DNA of 64,000 nt, taken from positions 386,177 through 450,176 of the forward strand of contig NZ_PZJO01000004.1 of NCBI RefSeq assembly GCF_003206575.1, given 5' to 3'. Under the pieces are notes generated by a model. That model saw only the letters and a program-made list of their open reading frames with translations. It was not told the DNA's origin and made no database searches. This DNA comes from Salinicola endophyticus. Lineage in GTDB: Bacteria > Pseudomonadota > Gammaproteobacteria > Pseudomonadales > Halomonadaceae. Within the stretch, counting starts at the first letter, position 1; every line of letters begins with the position of its first letter. Of the stretch, positions 1-8,169 are shown in pieces. The translations under genes and the position numbers were made by a program.

Positions 1-99
1 CGGCGCGTGGTCCGCGAAAGTGCGATCGCCGAGCGCCTGCTGCGCCACGCCCCCGCGCACCACGGTGACGAGGGCACGCCCGAGATGCTGCGACCCTGA
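1..99 (+). CDS. C-terminal end of a truncated upstream gene
   Basis: An open frame enters from the window edge in frame 1 and stops with TGA at 97-99, giving 32 residues that end in EGTPEMLRP. The next gene starts 36 bases downstream on the same strand, so the two could be co-transcribed. The tail is Arg/Ala rich and too short to assign to a family. It could also be a chance open stretch. Confidence 0.4.
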   Translation, partial: RRVVRESAIAERLLRHAPAHHGDEGTPEMLRP

Positions 100-135
100 A
101 TCATCGACTCTGAATCACCCCAGAAGGAACCGGGC

Positions 136-951
136 ATGAACGACGCGCAACGCGTTCTCCATTGGCAGGATCTGACCGGCCCGGAGCTGGCCGCACGGGT
201 CGAAGCGCACACGGTGGCGGTACTGCCGCTGGCGGCGATCGAGCAGCACGGGGCGCATCTGCCGCTCTCCACCGATCTGGATATCGGCCTGGGCCTGCTG
301 GCGGCCGCGACAGCTGAGCTTGAAAACCACGGGCTGGACAGCCCGGGCACGGTGGTGGTGCTGCCGCCGCTGGCGCTGGGGGCGAGTCTCGAACATACCG
401 CCTTCTGCGGCACCCTGAGCCTGATGCCGGAGGCCGCGATCGGGGTGATCGAGGCACTGGGCGAGGCGGTGAGCCGGGCCGGTATCCGCCGTCTGGTGCT
501 GTTCAACAGCCACGGTGGCAACAAGGCGGTGATCGATCTGGCCGCGCTCAAGCTGCGTGCTGCCCATGGCATGCTGGTGGTCAAGGCCAACTACTTTCGC
601 TTTGCGCCGCCGGCCGAGGCGTTGCCCGCCGCCGAGCTGCGTCATGGTCTCCACGGTGGGGCGCTGGAGACCGCGATGATGCTGCATCTGGCACCCGGGA
701 AGGTGCGCCGCGAGGCACTGACCAACGCGGTCTCCGAGGCCCAGCGCCAGGCCGATGCCGGCGCCCGGCTCGGCCCCGAGGGCGACGCCGGCTACGCCTG
801 GATGGCCCAGGATCTCCACCCCAGCGGGGTCACCGGTGATGCGACGCTGGCCGATGCCGCCACTGGAAGCCGGCTGGTGGCCCACTTCGCGGCACGGCTG
901 GCGGAGGTGATCGAGGCCGCCGCCGAGTTCGATCTCTCGACGTTGCGCTAG
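136..951 (+). CDS. Creatininase-family metal-dependent amidohydrolase
   Basis: A 271-residue protein with the creatininase-family signature EQHGAHLPLSTD at residues 36-47 (metal ligands E36, H38 and D47 by family analogy), NSHGGN at 124-129 and a downstream HGGALET. The family includes creatininase, the mycofactocin protein MftE and the archaeal ArfB, which deformylates a GTP-derived pyrimidine. The start ATG follows AGAAGGAA at a good distance. It lies next to a GTP cyclohydrolase II and a RibD-type reductase, so an ArfB-like role on a pyrimidine intermediate is more attractive here than creatinine breakdown; that is inference from context. Family call firm, substrate unknown. Confidence 0.85.
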   Translation: MNDAQRVLHWQDLTGPELAARVEAHTVAVLPLAAIEQHGAHLPLSTDLDIGLGLLAAATAELENHGLDSPGTVVVLPPLALGASLEHTAFCGTLSLMPEAAIGVIEALGEAVSRAGIRRLVLFNSHGGNKAVIDLAALKLRAAHGMLVVKANYFRFAPPAEALPAAELRHGLHGGALETAMMLHLAPGKVRREALTNAVSEAQRQADAGARLGPEGDAGYAWMAQDLHPSGVTGDATLADAATGSRLVAHFAARLAEVIEAAAEFDLSTLR

Positions 952-1064
952 GTGTCGTAACGCTCGGCAGGTGGGGCTGCGCGTGGTTCAGGACGCTGGC
1001 AGAGGGCGGAGCCGATGTCCGGCTCCGCCGCAGCGCGATGGCGTGGGGGGCGTGAAGCGAGGTG

Positions 1065-2204
1065 TTACTTGGTCACCGGGCGCTTGAACGGCGCCACTCG
1101 GGTCTCGCTCTCCTGGCCCAGCACCTCCTCCAGCCAGTGGCCGGCGCGCTTGGCCTTGGCATCGAGATAGCGCTGATTCTGTCGGGTCAGCTTGCCGTAG
1201 ACGCCGCGCCGATTGACCACTTCGATGCCGCCCTGGGCCATGGCGTTGAGCTTCTCCGGATTGTTGGTGAGCAGCTCGATGCGCTGGATCTGGAGCTGTT
1301 CGAGCATCTCCAGGGCAACGCCGTAGGTGCGCTCGTCCTCGCCGAAGCCGAGCACCTGATCGGCATCCACGGTGTCGAGCCCGCCATCCTGCAGGGTGTA
1401 GGCGCGTAGCTTGTTGGCCAGGCCGATGCCGCGCCCCTCCTGGGCCAGATAGAGCAGCACGCCACCACCGCGCTCGTCGATCGCGCGCACGCTTTCGCGC
1501 AGCTGCTCCCCGCAGTCGCAGCGCAGGCTGCCGAACAGGTCGCCGGTGAGACAGGCCGAGTGCAGGCGTACCGGCACGGCGTCGTTCCAGGCTTGAGTGT
1601 CACCGATCAGAATGGCGATGTGCTCGCGCATGCCGTCGGCCTCGCGGAACATCACGAAGCGGCTCTCCTCGGCGTGGGAGAGGGGGATCTGTGCCTCGCT
1701 GGTGCGCTTGAGAAAGTGCGAGCGGTGCTCGGCGTAGGCATCGATCTGCTCGGCGGGCAGCGCCAGCACCGAGCCCTCGGCGACCAGCGCCTCGACCTGG
1801 GCGCGGCGTTCGACGGTGATCTCGGCCACCACCGCTGCAGGGATCAACAGGCCGATGCGCATCATCTCCAGCGCCGCCCGAGCGCCGGGTGAGGCAGGGG
1901 CCGGGCGGCTGTCGGCGGGCAGGCGCCCGTCCTCGGCACTGGCCCAGGCAATCACCTCCTCGGCGGTATCGGCGGCGTCGATCGGCAGTAGCGCCGCGGC
2001 AGCGTCGTTGTCGATACCCAGCCGTGCCAGGCGGTGGCGGGTCAGGGCCAGCGCCGGCTGGCTGCCGCTCAGCGCCTGCAGGGCAGCCAGCGCCTCGTCG
2101 TCACAGCCTTCCAGCGGATGCACCATGACATCGCTGCCGTCGGCCCTGACCAGTACCGGCAGGCCGCGTCTCAGGTCGAAAATCGCTCGTTCTACCTGTC
2201 GCAT
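1065..2204 (-). CDS. ribA: GTP cyclohydrolase II (RibA family) with an extra N-terminal region
   Basis: The C-terminal ~200 residues are a canonical GTP cyclohydrolase II: the zinc motif C-x10-CDC in HSACLTGDLFGSLRCDCGEQ, the EGRGIGLANK loop and LLTNNPEK. This enzyme opens GTP to 2,5-diamino-6-ribosylamino-pyrimidinone phosphate, releasing formate and pyrophosphate. At 379 residues it is much longer than a stand-alone RibA (~200). The first ~170 residues have no visible RibB (DHBP synthase) acidic signature, so it is not an ordinary RibBA fusion. The start follows AAGGAGAG. It is divergent from the RibD-like gene and surrounded by tailoring genes, so it may be a pathway-specific paralogue rather than the housekeeping riboflavin enzyme. 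The symbol reflects the catalytic domain only. Confidence 0.85.
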   Translation of the reverse strand: MRQVERAIFDLRRGLPVLVRADGSDVMVHPLEGCDDEALAALQALSGSQPALALTRHRLARLGIDNDAAAALLPIDAADTAEEVIAWASAEDGRLPADSRPAPASPGARAALEMMRIGLLIPAAVVAEITVERRAQVEALVAEGSVLALPAEQIDAYAEHRSHFLKRTSEAQIPLSHAEESRFVMFREADGMREHIAILIGDTQAWNDAVPVRLHSACLTGDLFGSLRCDCGEQLRESVRAIDERGGGVLLYLAQEGRGIGLANKLRAYTLQDGGLDTVDADQVLGFGEDERTYGVALEMLEQLQIQRIELLTNNPEKLNAMAQGGIEVVNRRGVYGKLTRQNQRYLDAKAKRAGHWLEEVLGQESETRVAPFKRPVTK

Positions 2205-2367
2205 CTCATCTCTCCTTACGCATCATCCATGATTCAAGCCGGGTCTGTGGCATTACCGCCGGGCGTCGGCGCCCGCGGTAGGGTTTGCTAACCTTGAACG
2301 CGTGATCTCCGTGTCGCGCAGTGACGCCGGTGGCGTCCTTACCCCCCAGTCTGGCCGAGGAGTGCCC

Positions 2368-3267
2368 ATGACCACCAGTTTCGAGAGCGCTGCGAACATC
2401 GATACGCCGCTCGCCTGGCGTTGGATTCGCGATATTGCCGCGGCGACGCGGCGGCAGCGCTTCGATGGCCGGATCGAACGAGACGGTGTGCGCCTCGAGG
2501 TCGATGCGGGTGGTGGCTGGCGCAGCGACGCTCGGGTGGACGCCGAGGCGGCGCAGCTGCTGTCGATCTGGCTGCCGTGGTGCGTCGCCGATCTCAGCCA
2601 CGGTCCGCAGCTCATCGCTCAGCTCGGCCAGAGTCTGGATGGGCGCATCGCCACGGTGACCGGGGCCTCTCACTATGTCACCGGTCAGGCCAGCCTGGTC
2701 CATCTGCACCGCACCCGGGCGCTGGTGGATGCCGTGGTGGTGGGTGCCGGCACGGTGGAGGCCGATGACCCTCAACTGACGGTGCGCCATGTCGAGGGCG
2801 ACAACCCGCTGCGCGTGGTGCTCGACCCGCGCGCCCGGGTCTGCGCGACGCGGGGTGTGTTCACCCGGGATCTGGCGCCGACCTGGCATCTGGTGGCCGC
2901 GGCGCGCGCCGAGCAGGCCGCTGCGGATAGGGCCCGCCAGGGCGCGAGCCATGTCTCGGTCAAGCCGTTGCAGGTCGATGCCGCGGGGGTTGATCCGGCC
3001 GACGTGGTGGCGCTGCTGGCCGAGGGCGGCTGCCGGCGCATTCTGGTCGAGGGCGGTGGGCTGACCATCTCGCGCTTCCTCGAGGCCGGTCAACTCGATC
3101 GGCTGCACAGCGTGGTGGCGCCGATGATCATCGGCTCCGGCCGGCCGGCGCTGACGCTGCCCGAGATCGAGACGCTGGATCGGGCGCTGCGTCCGGCTTG
3201 TCGCCACTTCACGCTGGGCGAGGACATGCTGTTCGATGTCGATCTGCGTCGTGGCGCGGCGACCTGA
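2368..3267 (+). CDS. RibD C-terminal-type pyrimidine reductase
   Basis: A 299-residue protein whose C-terminal two thirds match the RibD reductase fold: SLDGRIAT..SHYVTG, then RALVDAVVVGAGTVEADDPQLTVR, PLRVVLDPRAR and ILVEGGGLTISRFLEAG. The N-terminal deaminase domain of bifunctional RibD (HAE and PCxxC zinc motifs) is absent and replaced by ~85 residues that I do not recognise. ATG at 2368 is preferred over an in-frame ATG at 2302... region because GAGGAGT lies just upstream. It would reduce the ribosyl group of the RibA product or a related compound with NADPH. It is divergent from ribA, with an intergenic region of ~160 bases likely carrying both promoters. Confidence 0.85.
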   Translation: MTTSFESAANIDTPLAWRWIRDIAAATRRQRFDGRIERDGVRLEVDAGGGWRSDARVDAEAAQLLSIWLPWCVADLSHGPQLIAQLGQSLDGRIATVTGASHYVTGQASLVHLHRTRALVDAVVVGAGTVEADDPQLTVRHVEGDNPLRVVLDPRARVCATRGVFTRDLAPTWHLVAAARAEQAAADRARQGASHVSVKPLQVDAAGVDPADVVALLAEGGCRRILVEGGGLTISRFLEAGQLDRLHSVVAPMIIGSGRPALTLPEIETLDRALRPACRHFTLGEDMLFDVDLRRGAAT

Positions 3268-3305
3268 GGCCGGATGTGCCGGCCGGCTGCTGGCTTCTGA
3301 GGGCA

Positions 3306-4289
3306 TCAGCCGATCTCCCTGTTGCCGGCGACGGCGGTCCGCGTGGCGGCCCCGGGGCGGCGTCGCTCGGCCCAGTGGTCACGAGCGAGCACCAGGGCGC
3401 CGGGCAGGCTGCCGAGCAGAATCAGCAGGCCGTAGGTGATCGATAGCGTTACCCCTTCCTGGGCCGGCAGCCCGGCCAGCGGCCAGATCAGCGCGGCGGC
3501 GCCTTCGCGTAATCCCCAACCGGCCACGCTCAGCGGGATCGCCATCGCCAGCAGCAGCGGTGGGATCAGCGGCAGCAGCACGCCGAGCGAGCGTGGCAGC
3601 TCGAGGGCCCGGGCGGCGCAGAGGAATACGGCCACATAGGTGGCGACCACCAGCAGCGAACTCAGCAGTTGGCGCGGCCAGACGCGTGAACCCAGCAGCG
3701 CCTGGCGCAGATCCTGCCCCAGGCTTGCGAGGGCTCGGCTCAGGGCCGGGTGCCGGAGGCCGATCACCGCGACCAGTCCCAGCAGCGCGGCTGCGGCGAT
3801 CGCCCATGGCCAGCCCGACTGCGCCGCGCTCAGGCTGGTGACGATGGCGTCGCGCAGTGGCGCTGCCGCCGCCAGGGTGATCAGGGCGACCAGCACCAGC
3901 GCGATCTGTCCCGAGGCGCGCTCGATGATCACCGCGCGAATCGCCGCGCCGCGCTGCCCCGCATCGGCCCGGCTGCCGTGGCGCCAGGCGCGGGTGGCAT
4001 CGCCCATCACGCCGCCGGGCAGGATCTGATTGAGAAAGGTCGCCAGATAGTACTCGCGCAGGGCGCGGGGCCAGGGTAGGGCGATACCCACGTAGCGCGC
4101 GGTGAGACGCCAGCGCCAGGCGGAGATCACCACCTGGGGCAGGCTCAGGGCGATGCCCGCAGCGACCCATAGCGGCGACAGTGTGCCGAGGCGCGCCAGG
4201 ATCTCGCCGGTGTTCAACTGCCAGGCGAGCGTGGCCAGCAGCGCCAGGGTGATACCCAGGCGCAGCAGAGCGGCGTGCCGGCGTCTCAC
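3306..4289 (-). CDS. YbhN/AglD-like flippase-type integral membrane protein (UPF0104)
   Basis: A 327-residue polytopic protein with about eight hydrophobic segments. It resembles the lysylphosphatidylglycerol synthase transmembrane region/UPF0104 family (features such as YYLATFLNQILPGGVMGDATRAWR and SVAGWGLREGAAALIW). Family members are linked to lipid or glycolipid handling across the membrane. I chose GTG at 4287-4289, which overlaps the TGA of the upstream methyltransferase as GTGA; a longer open frame reaches 4550 but would run through that gene. It is the last gene of the minus-strand run, so it may export or orient the product of the upstream enzymes. Role inferred. Confidence 0.8.
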   Translation of the reverse strand: MRRRHAALLRLGITLALLATLAWQLNTGEILARLGTLSPLWVAAGIALSLPQVVISAWRWRLTARYVGIALPWPRALREYYLATFLNQILPGGVMGDATRAWRHGSRADAGQRGAAIRAVIIERASGQIALVLVALITLAAAAPLRDAIVTSLSAAQSGWPWAIAAAALLGLVAVIGLRHPALSRALASLGQDLRQALLGSRVWPRQLLSSLLVVATYVAVFLCAARALELPRSLGVLLPLIPPLLLAMAIPLSVAGWGLREGAAALIWPLAGLPAQEGVTLSITYGLLILLGSLPGALVLARDHWAERRRPGAATRTAVAGNREIG

Positions 4290-5224
4290 GCCGGCCGATC
4301 CTGAGACGGTGCGACAGACGTTTCGAACGATGTGTCGAACGACATGCCCGGGGTCGACTCCGGTGGCAGGGCGAGCAGATCGCGATGGCCCAGGGTCAGC
4401 ATCAGCCGGCCCGCGTCGAGTGCCGACAGGCGTGTCCGGTACCAGTTTTCGATGCGCGTGGCTTGCGCCGGTGCCTGCTCCAGCAGTGCCGTCCGCCAGC
4501 CCGCCATCAGGGCGTCGATCAGCGGCCAGGTCTCCCGGCCCAGGCGCCACGCCGAGGGCGCTTCGCGCAGATGATAGCCGTGGCGCAGGAACGCCTGCTT
4601 GAGATAGCTGGGGGCGAGGGTGCCGAGCGCTTCACCGACGCCCTTGTCGCGCTGCTGATGGGCGGCGAGGGTATCGAACACGAAGCGATCGTCGTTGTCT
4701 TCCAGGGTCATGCCGGCGCTGTCCTGGAAGTGGATCTCGCCATCTACACTGAGCGTGAACAGCACGGCACAGCCGAACTCGCGGCAGCGTGCGGCGAGGG
4801 CGTCGATCCACTCGGCAGAGACCAGATCGAACAGCGCCGAGGCCGTGATCAGGTCGGCGCCGTCCAGCGCGTCATCCAGCGCCTGTGCCAGCGTGGCCTC
4901 CTGAGTCGTCAGCTGGATCGGCTCCCCCGCGGCGCTGACGAGTTCATCGCAGCGGCTTCGTGCATGTTCCAGCAGGCTGGCGTCGTGGTCGACCAGCAGC
5001 CAGTGCTGGGGCGTGCGCAGGCGCGGTGCCAGATAGCGCAGGTTGGAGCCGCTGCCGCAGCCGAGATCGACCAGCGTGGCCGTGGAGTTGGCGCGCTGCG
5101 CCAGCCAGTGGTCGGCGGCGTGGGTCAACTGGGCGTCGCGGGCGCGGTGGTCGGCCGGCTCGCGCAGCGTCAGCCAGGCATCGCTGAAGTGCGCATCGGC
5201 GGTGAATGGTGTTGGTGTGCTCAT
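4286..5224 (-). CDS. Class I SAM-dependent methyltransferase
   Basis: A 312-residue protein with motif I LVDLGCGSGSNLRYLAP near residue 48 and an acidic motif II (WLLVDHDASLL), the Rossmann-type SAM pocket. A later LITASALFDLVSAEWIDAL looks like the motif IV/post-IV area. It overlaps the glycosyltransferase gene by four bases (ATGA) and the membrane protein gene by a GTGA junction, so translation is probably coupled. The substrate cannot be read from sequence; the gene context points to a pyrimidine/pterin-like or glycosylated intermediate. Confidence 0.85.
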   Translation of the reverse strand: MSTPTPFTADAHFSDAWLTLREPADHRARDAQLTHAADHWLAQRANSTATLVDLGCGSGSNLRYLAPRLRTPQHWLLVDHDASLLEHARSRCDELVSAAGEPIQLTTQEATLAQALDDALDGADLITASALFDLVSAEWIDALAARCREFGCAVLFTLSVDGEIHFQDSAGMTLEDNDDRFVFDTLAAHQQRDKGVGEALGTLAPSYLKQAFLRHGYHLREAPSAWRLGRETWPLIDALMAGWRTALLEQAPAQATRIENWYRTRLSALDAGRLMLTLGHRDLLALPPESTPGMSFDTSFETSVAPSQDRPA

Positions 5225-6267
5225 GTGGTCTCCCGTGTCAGGGCTGCGGCGAAGGCGCGCGCGGCGCTGTCCCAGTCGCCCAGGGTGTCACGCAGCGCCC
5301 GCGCCCCGTCGCGGTAGCGCTGGTACTGCTCGGGGTCGCTCAGCAGCTTGGTCAGGGCCTCGCCCAGCGCCCGGCTGTCGCCCGGCGGCACCTTGATGCC
5401 GGCTTGCTCCGGCAAGGTGTGGGCCAGCGCCCCGCCTGTGGTGGTGACCACCGGCAGGCCGTGGGCCAGTGCTTCGGTGATGACCATGCCGTAGCCCTCG
5501 TAGTGCGAGGGCAGCACGAACAGCGTGGCGTCGCGGTAGTGCTCGCCCAGCGCCGCGCTGGGTTGGGCGCCGAGCAGTCGAATTCGCCCCTCCAAACCGT
5601 GGCGGGCGATCGCCGCTCGCACCTGTGCGGCATAGTCCGGGGCGCGGTCGAGATCGCCGATCAGGTCGCACTGCCAGGGCAGATGCGTCAGCTCGGCGAG
5701 GGCCTCGACCAGGACATCCTGGCCCTTGCGTGGCGTCAGCGTGGCCACGCACAGCAGGCGCGGCTGGGTGAGATCGCCGTGGGCCAGCTCGCCCCGGATC
5801 ACGCCGGGTTCGATCACCGCGATCTTGTTCGCGGGGACGTCGAAGTCGGCGAGCCGTCGTGCGGTGTAGACGCTGGTGACGATCACCCGCTCGACCGCGG
5901 CCAGGCCGCGGGTCTCACTGATGCGAAAGCGCTGGCGTTCGGGCTCGCCGAGGCCGGTCTCGTCACACAGCGGATGATGGAGCAGGGCGGTGATCGACAG
6001 GCGTGAGGCGTGGCGCTCGACGATGGCCGGTAGCCCGCCCATGGCGAGACCGTCGATCACCACCCGGCTGCCATCGACCAGCGCGGTCAAGGCACTGTCC
6101 AGCGCATGTGAGGCGACCGCGTCGGGTTCGGGGAAGCGCCCCTCCAGGCCGACCACGGTGACCGCCCAGCCCTGACTGCGCAGCGCCTCGACGATACGCG
6201 CGTCGTAGAGGTAGCCGCCGGTGAGCTGCTGCGGGTCACCGGCGACGATCAGCGTGAGATCGCTCAT
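5221..6267 (-). CDS. Glycosyltransferase, GT4 family
   Basis: A 348-residue GT-B enzyme. The C-terminal half has VATLTPRKGQDVLVEALAEL (donor-binding start), RIRLLG and the E-x7-E motif in YEGYGMVITEALAHGLPVV, all typical of GT4 retaining transferases using nucleotide sugars. The N-terminal half begins LTLIVAGDPQQLTGGYLYDA, an acceptor-side Rossmann fold. It overlaps its neighbours on both sides by about four bases, so it belongs to one transcript with the PTPS-like and methyltransferase genes. The sugar and acceptor are unknown. Confidence 0.88.
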   Translation of the reverse strand: MSDLTLIVAGDPQQLTGGYLYDARIVEALRSQGWAVTVVGLEGRFPEPDAVASHALDSALTALVDGSRVVIDGLAMGGLPAIVERHASRLSITALLHHPLCDETGLGEPERQRFRISETRGLAAVERVIVTSVYTARRLADFDVPANKIAVIEPGVIRGELAHGDLTQPRLLCVATLTPRKGQDVLVEALAELTHLPWQCDLIGDLDRAPDYAAQVRAAIARHGLEGRIRLLGAQPSAALGEHYRDATLFVLPSHYEGYGMVITEALAHGLPVVTTTGGALAHTLPEQAGIKVPPGDSRALGEALTKLLSDPEQYQRYRDGARALRDTLGDWDSAARAFAAALTRETT

Positions 6268-6662
6268 AGGCCGCCTTCATAGCTGGCCCAGGCGATGTGC
6301 GACTCGTGCAGGGTGACCGCGAGCGCGGTGAGGTGGCGGCCGCCTTCGCCCAGCTCGCCGTCGCGGATCGACTGGGCCAGGCGGTCGAACACCACCTTGG
6401 CCATGAACTCGGTGGTGGTGTTGCGACCCTTGAACTCGTCGACGTCATCGAGATTGCTGAGTGTGAACTCGGCCAGAATCCGCTTGAGGGTGTCGCTGGC
6501 GAGCCCGATGTCGACCACCAGGTCGTCGTGATCCAGCTTCGGGCGCTTGAAGGTGACGTCGACCACGTAGGTGGCGCCGTGCAGCTTCTGCGCCGGGCCG
6601 AAGGTCTCGCTGTTGAAGCTGTGGGCGATCATCATGTGATCGCGGACGGTCAGGCTGAACAT
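6264..6662 (-). CDS. Divergent 6-pyruvoyl/6-carboxy-tetrahydropterin synthase-like protein
   Basis: A 132-residue protein of PTPS/QueD size and fold (AHSFNSETFG, KLHGATYVVDV, NTTTEFMAKVVFDRL, LHESHIAW). Of the catalytic set, H14 and H28 remain, but the Cys of the CxxxHGH motif is Ala24 and the second His of HGH is Ala30. The conserved DHH stretch also appears lost (LSNLDDVDEF). It is therefore unlikely to be an ordinary QueD or PTPS and may bind or process a different pterin or pyrimidine substrate. It overlaps the GT4 gene by four bases. A GC-rich spacer of ~85 bases separates it from the upstream dehydrogenase. Confidence 0.82.
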   Translation of the reverse strand: MFSLTVRDHMMIAHSFNSETFGPAQKLHGATYVVDVTFKRPKLDHDDLVVDIGLASDTLKRILAEFTLSNLDDVDEFKGRNTTTEFMAKVVFDRLAQSIRDGELGEGGRHLTALAVTLHESHIAWASYEGGL

Positions 6663-6747
6663 TCCTTGTCTCCTTGGGCCGGGGCGGCGTTGCGATACGC
6701 GGCCGGCGGCGGTGTGATGGCGTTCTGGAGAGCGCTTTGCGCGGCGC

Positions 6748-7719
6748 TCAGGCGTAGCGGATGCGTTCGCACAGGGTGGCGTCGTCGCCCTGGCTGAGCC
6801 GTGCCAGGGTCTGTGGCAGATCGCGGAAGTGGCTCTCGCCGCTGATCAGCACGTCCAGGCACTCATCGTTGAGCAGCGAGAGCGCCAGTGACAGGCGGCG
6901 CTTGTGGTCCCAGCGCGCACGGTGACTGGGCGAGACGCTGCCCACCTGGCTCGAACGCAGCGTCAGGCGGCGGGCGTGGAAGGCTTCTCCCAGCGGTAGA
7001 TTTACTTCGCGACTGCCGTACCAGCTGAGCTCGACCACGCTCGCCTCGAAGCCGGCGACCTTGAGCGCGGTCTGCAATCCGGCGCCCGAGGCGCTGGCGT
7101 GGATCACCAGGTCGCGCTCGTCGGCGGCGTTGTCCGGGGTGACGAACTCGACGCCCAGCGCGCTGCCCAGGAAGCGCTTGCGCTCGTCGATGTCGATCAG
7201 CTGTACCTGGGCGCCGGGCAGCTTGGCGCAGAGCCAGGCGACCAGGGCGCCGACCACGCCGGCACCGACCACGCTGATGCGGTCGCCCGCGGCGGGCGCG
7301 GCATCCCACATGGCGTTGAGCGCGGTCTCCATGTTGGCGCCCAGCACCGCCCGCTCCGGCGGCACGTCCTCGGGCAGGCGTACCACGTCACTGGCGGCGA
7401 CACGGTAGTGGGTCTGATGCGGATAGAGACAGTAGACATGGCGCCCGTGCCAGTCGTGGGCGCCCTGCTCGACTATGCCGACATTGGAGTAGCCGTACTT
7501 CACCGGCCCGGGAAAGTCGCCGCTCTGAAAGGGGGCGCGCATGCGCGAATATTCGCTCGGCGGCACCTGGCCATTGAACACGAGGGTCTCGCTGCCCCGG
7601 CTGATCGCGCTGTAGCAGGTGCGCACCATCAGTTCGCCATCTTCGTTCAGGTCGGCCTGGCTGATCTCGCCGCTGCCGTCGCCGAGCGACCAGAAGGCGT
7701 GTGCGTAGGGCATCGTCAT
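6748..7719 (-). CDS. MDR-superfamily (zinc alcohol dehydrogenase-like) oxidoreductase
   Basis: A 323-residue medium-chain dehydrogenase/reductase. The nucleotide-binding motif is VVGAGVVGALVAWLCAKLPGAQVQLIDID (GxGxxG followed by an acidic residue at the end of beta-2, suggesting NAD preference). The usual catalytic-zinc Cys is replaced in TCYSAISRGSETLVF and no structural four-Cys lobe is visible, so it may be zinc-independent. It is probably the first gene of the minus-strand run ending at 3306, with its promoter in the region shared with the CDP-alcohol phosphatidyltransferase gene. Substrate unknown. Confidence 0.85.
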   Translation of the reverse strand: MTMPYAHAFWSLGDGSGEISQADLNEDGELMVRTCYSAISRGSETLVFNGQVPPSEYSRMRAPFQSGDFPGPVKYGYSNVGIVEQGAHDWHGRHVYCLYPHQTHYRVAASDVVRLPEDVPPERAVLGANMETALNAMWDAAPAAGDRISVVGAGVVGALVAWLCAKLPGAQVQLIDIDERKRFLGSALGVEFVTPDNAADERDLVIHASASGAGLQTALKVAGFEASVVELSWYGSREVNLPLGEAFHARRLTLRSSQVGSVSPSHRARWDHKRRLSLALSLLNDECLDVLISGESHFRDLPQTLARLSQGDDATLCERIRYA

Positions 7720-8169
7720 AAAGCGTCTCTCTGTAGCCGGCTGTCGCCGCGGCCAGGTCGGGGCGCTGTACTCGCCTGGCCCGGCATTCTGTTCAATAAT
7801 TTCTACTGTTTGTCAGCTCTGTCCAGCGTCATCCGGCGCAGGCACTGGCCGCGCGCGATCTGGCTGGTGAGATCAGGCCACGATCCCGGGTGCGCGGTGC
7901 GAATGGGCCACTCTGACGCGACACCATGCACAGGAGTATGGCAGAGCGTGGCAGTTTGTCAGTTATACAATGGCTATACATGATTTTTGATCGGTATCGG
8001 TTTTGGCGGAAGGCGGTGCCTGACCTGCGCTGCACCATCGCCGCTGGGGTATCATCGCGGGCCGCATGGCGTGGACCAGTGGCGGGGTAACGCTGACGCA
8101 TCCAGACTTGTACGGCCGACGTATGGATCGAGAGTGGCAGGGAAGACGAGAAGAAGAAGGAGATGCATC
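7720..8169. promoter_or_regulatory. Divergent intergenic region between MDR dehydrogenase and CDP-alcohol phosphatidyltransferase
   Basis: About 450 bases with no supportable gene. It should contain the start signals of both flanking transcription units. The most AT-rich part (7785-7812 and 7955-7995) includes two TATACA half-sites at 7964-7969 and 7975-7980, similar to the TGTACA/TGTATA units at 17251-17295. I cannot place a confident -35/-10 pair. Confidence 0.4.

Noticed and set aside
2205..2367. FMN riboswitch in front of the ribA/ribD-type genes
   Set aside because: The spacer is ~160 bases and lacks the conserved RFN core sequences; nothing resembling the six-helix structure could be drawn.
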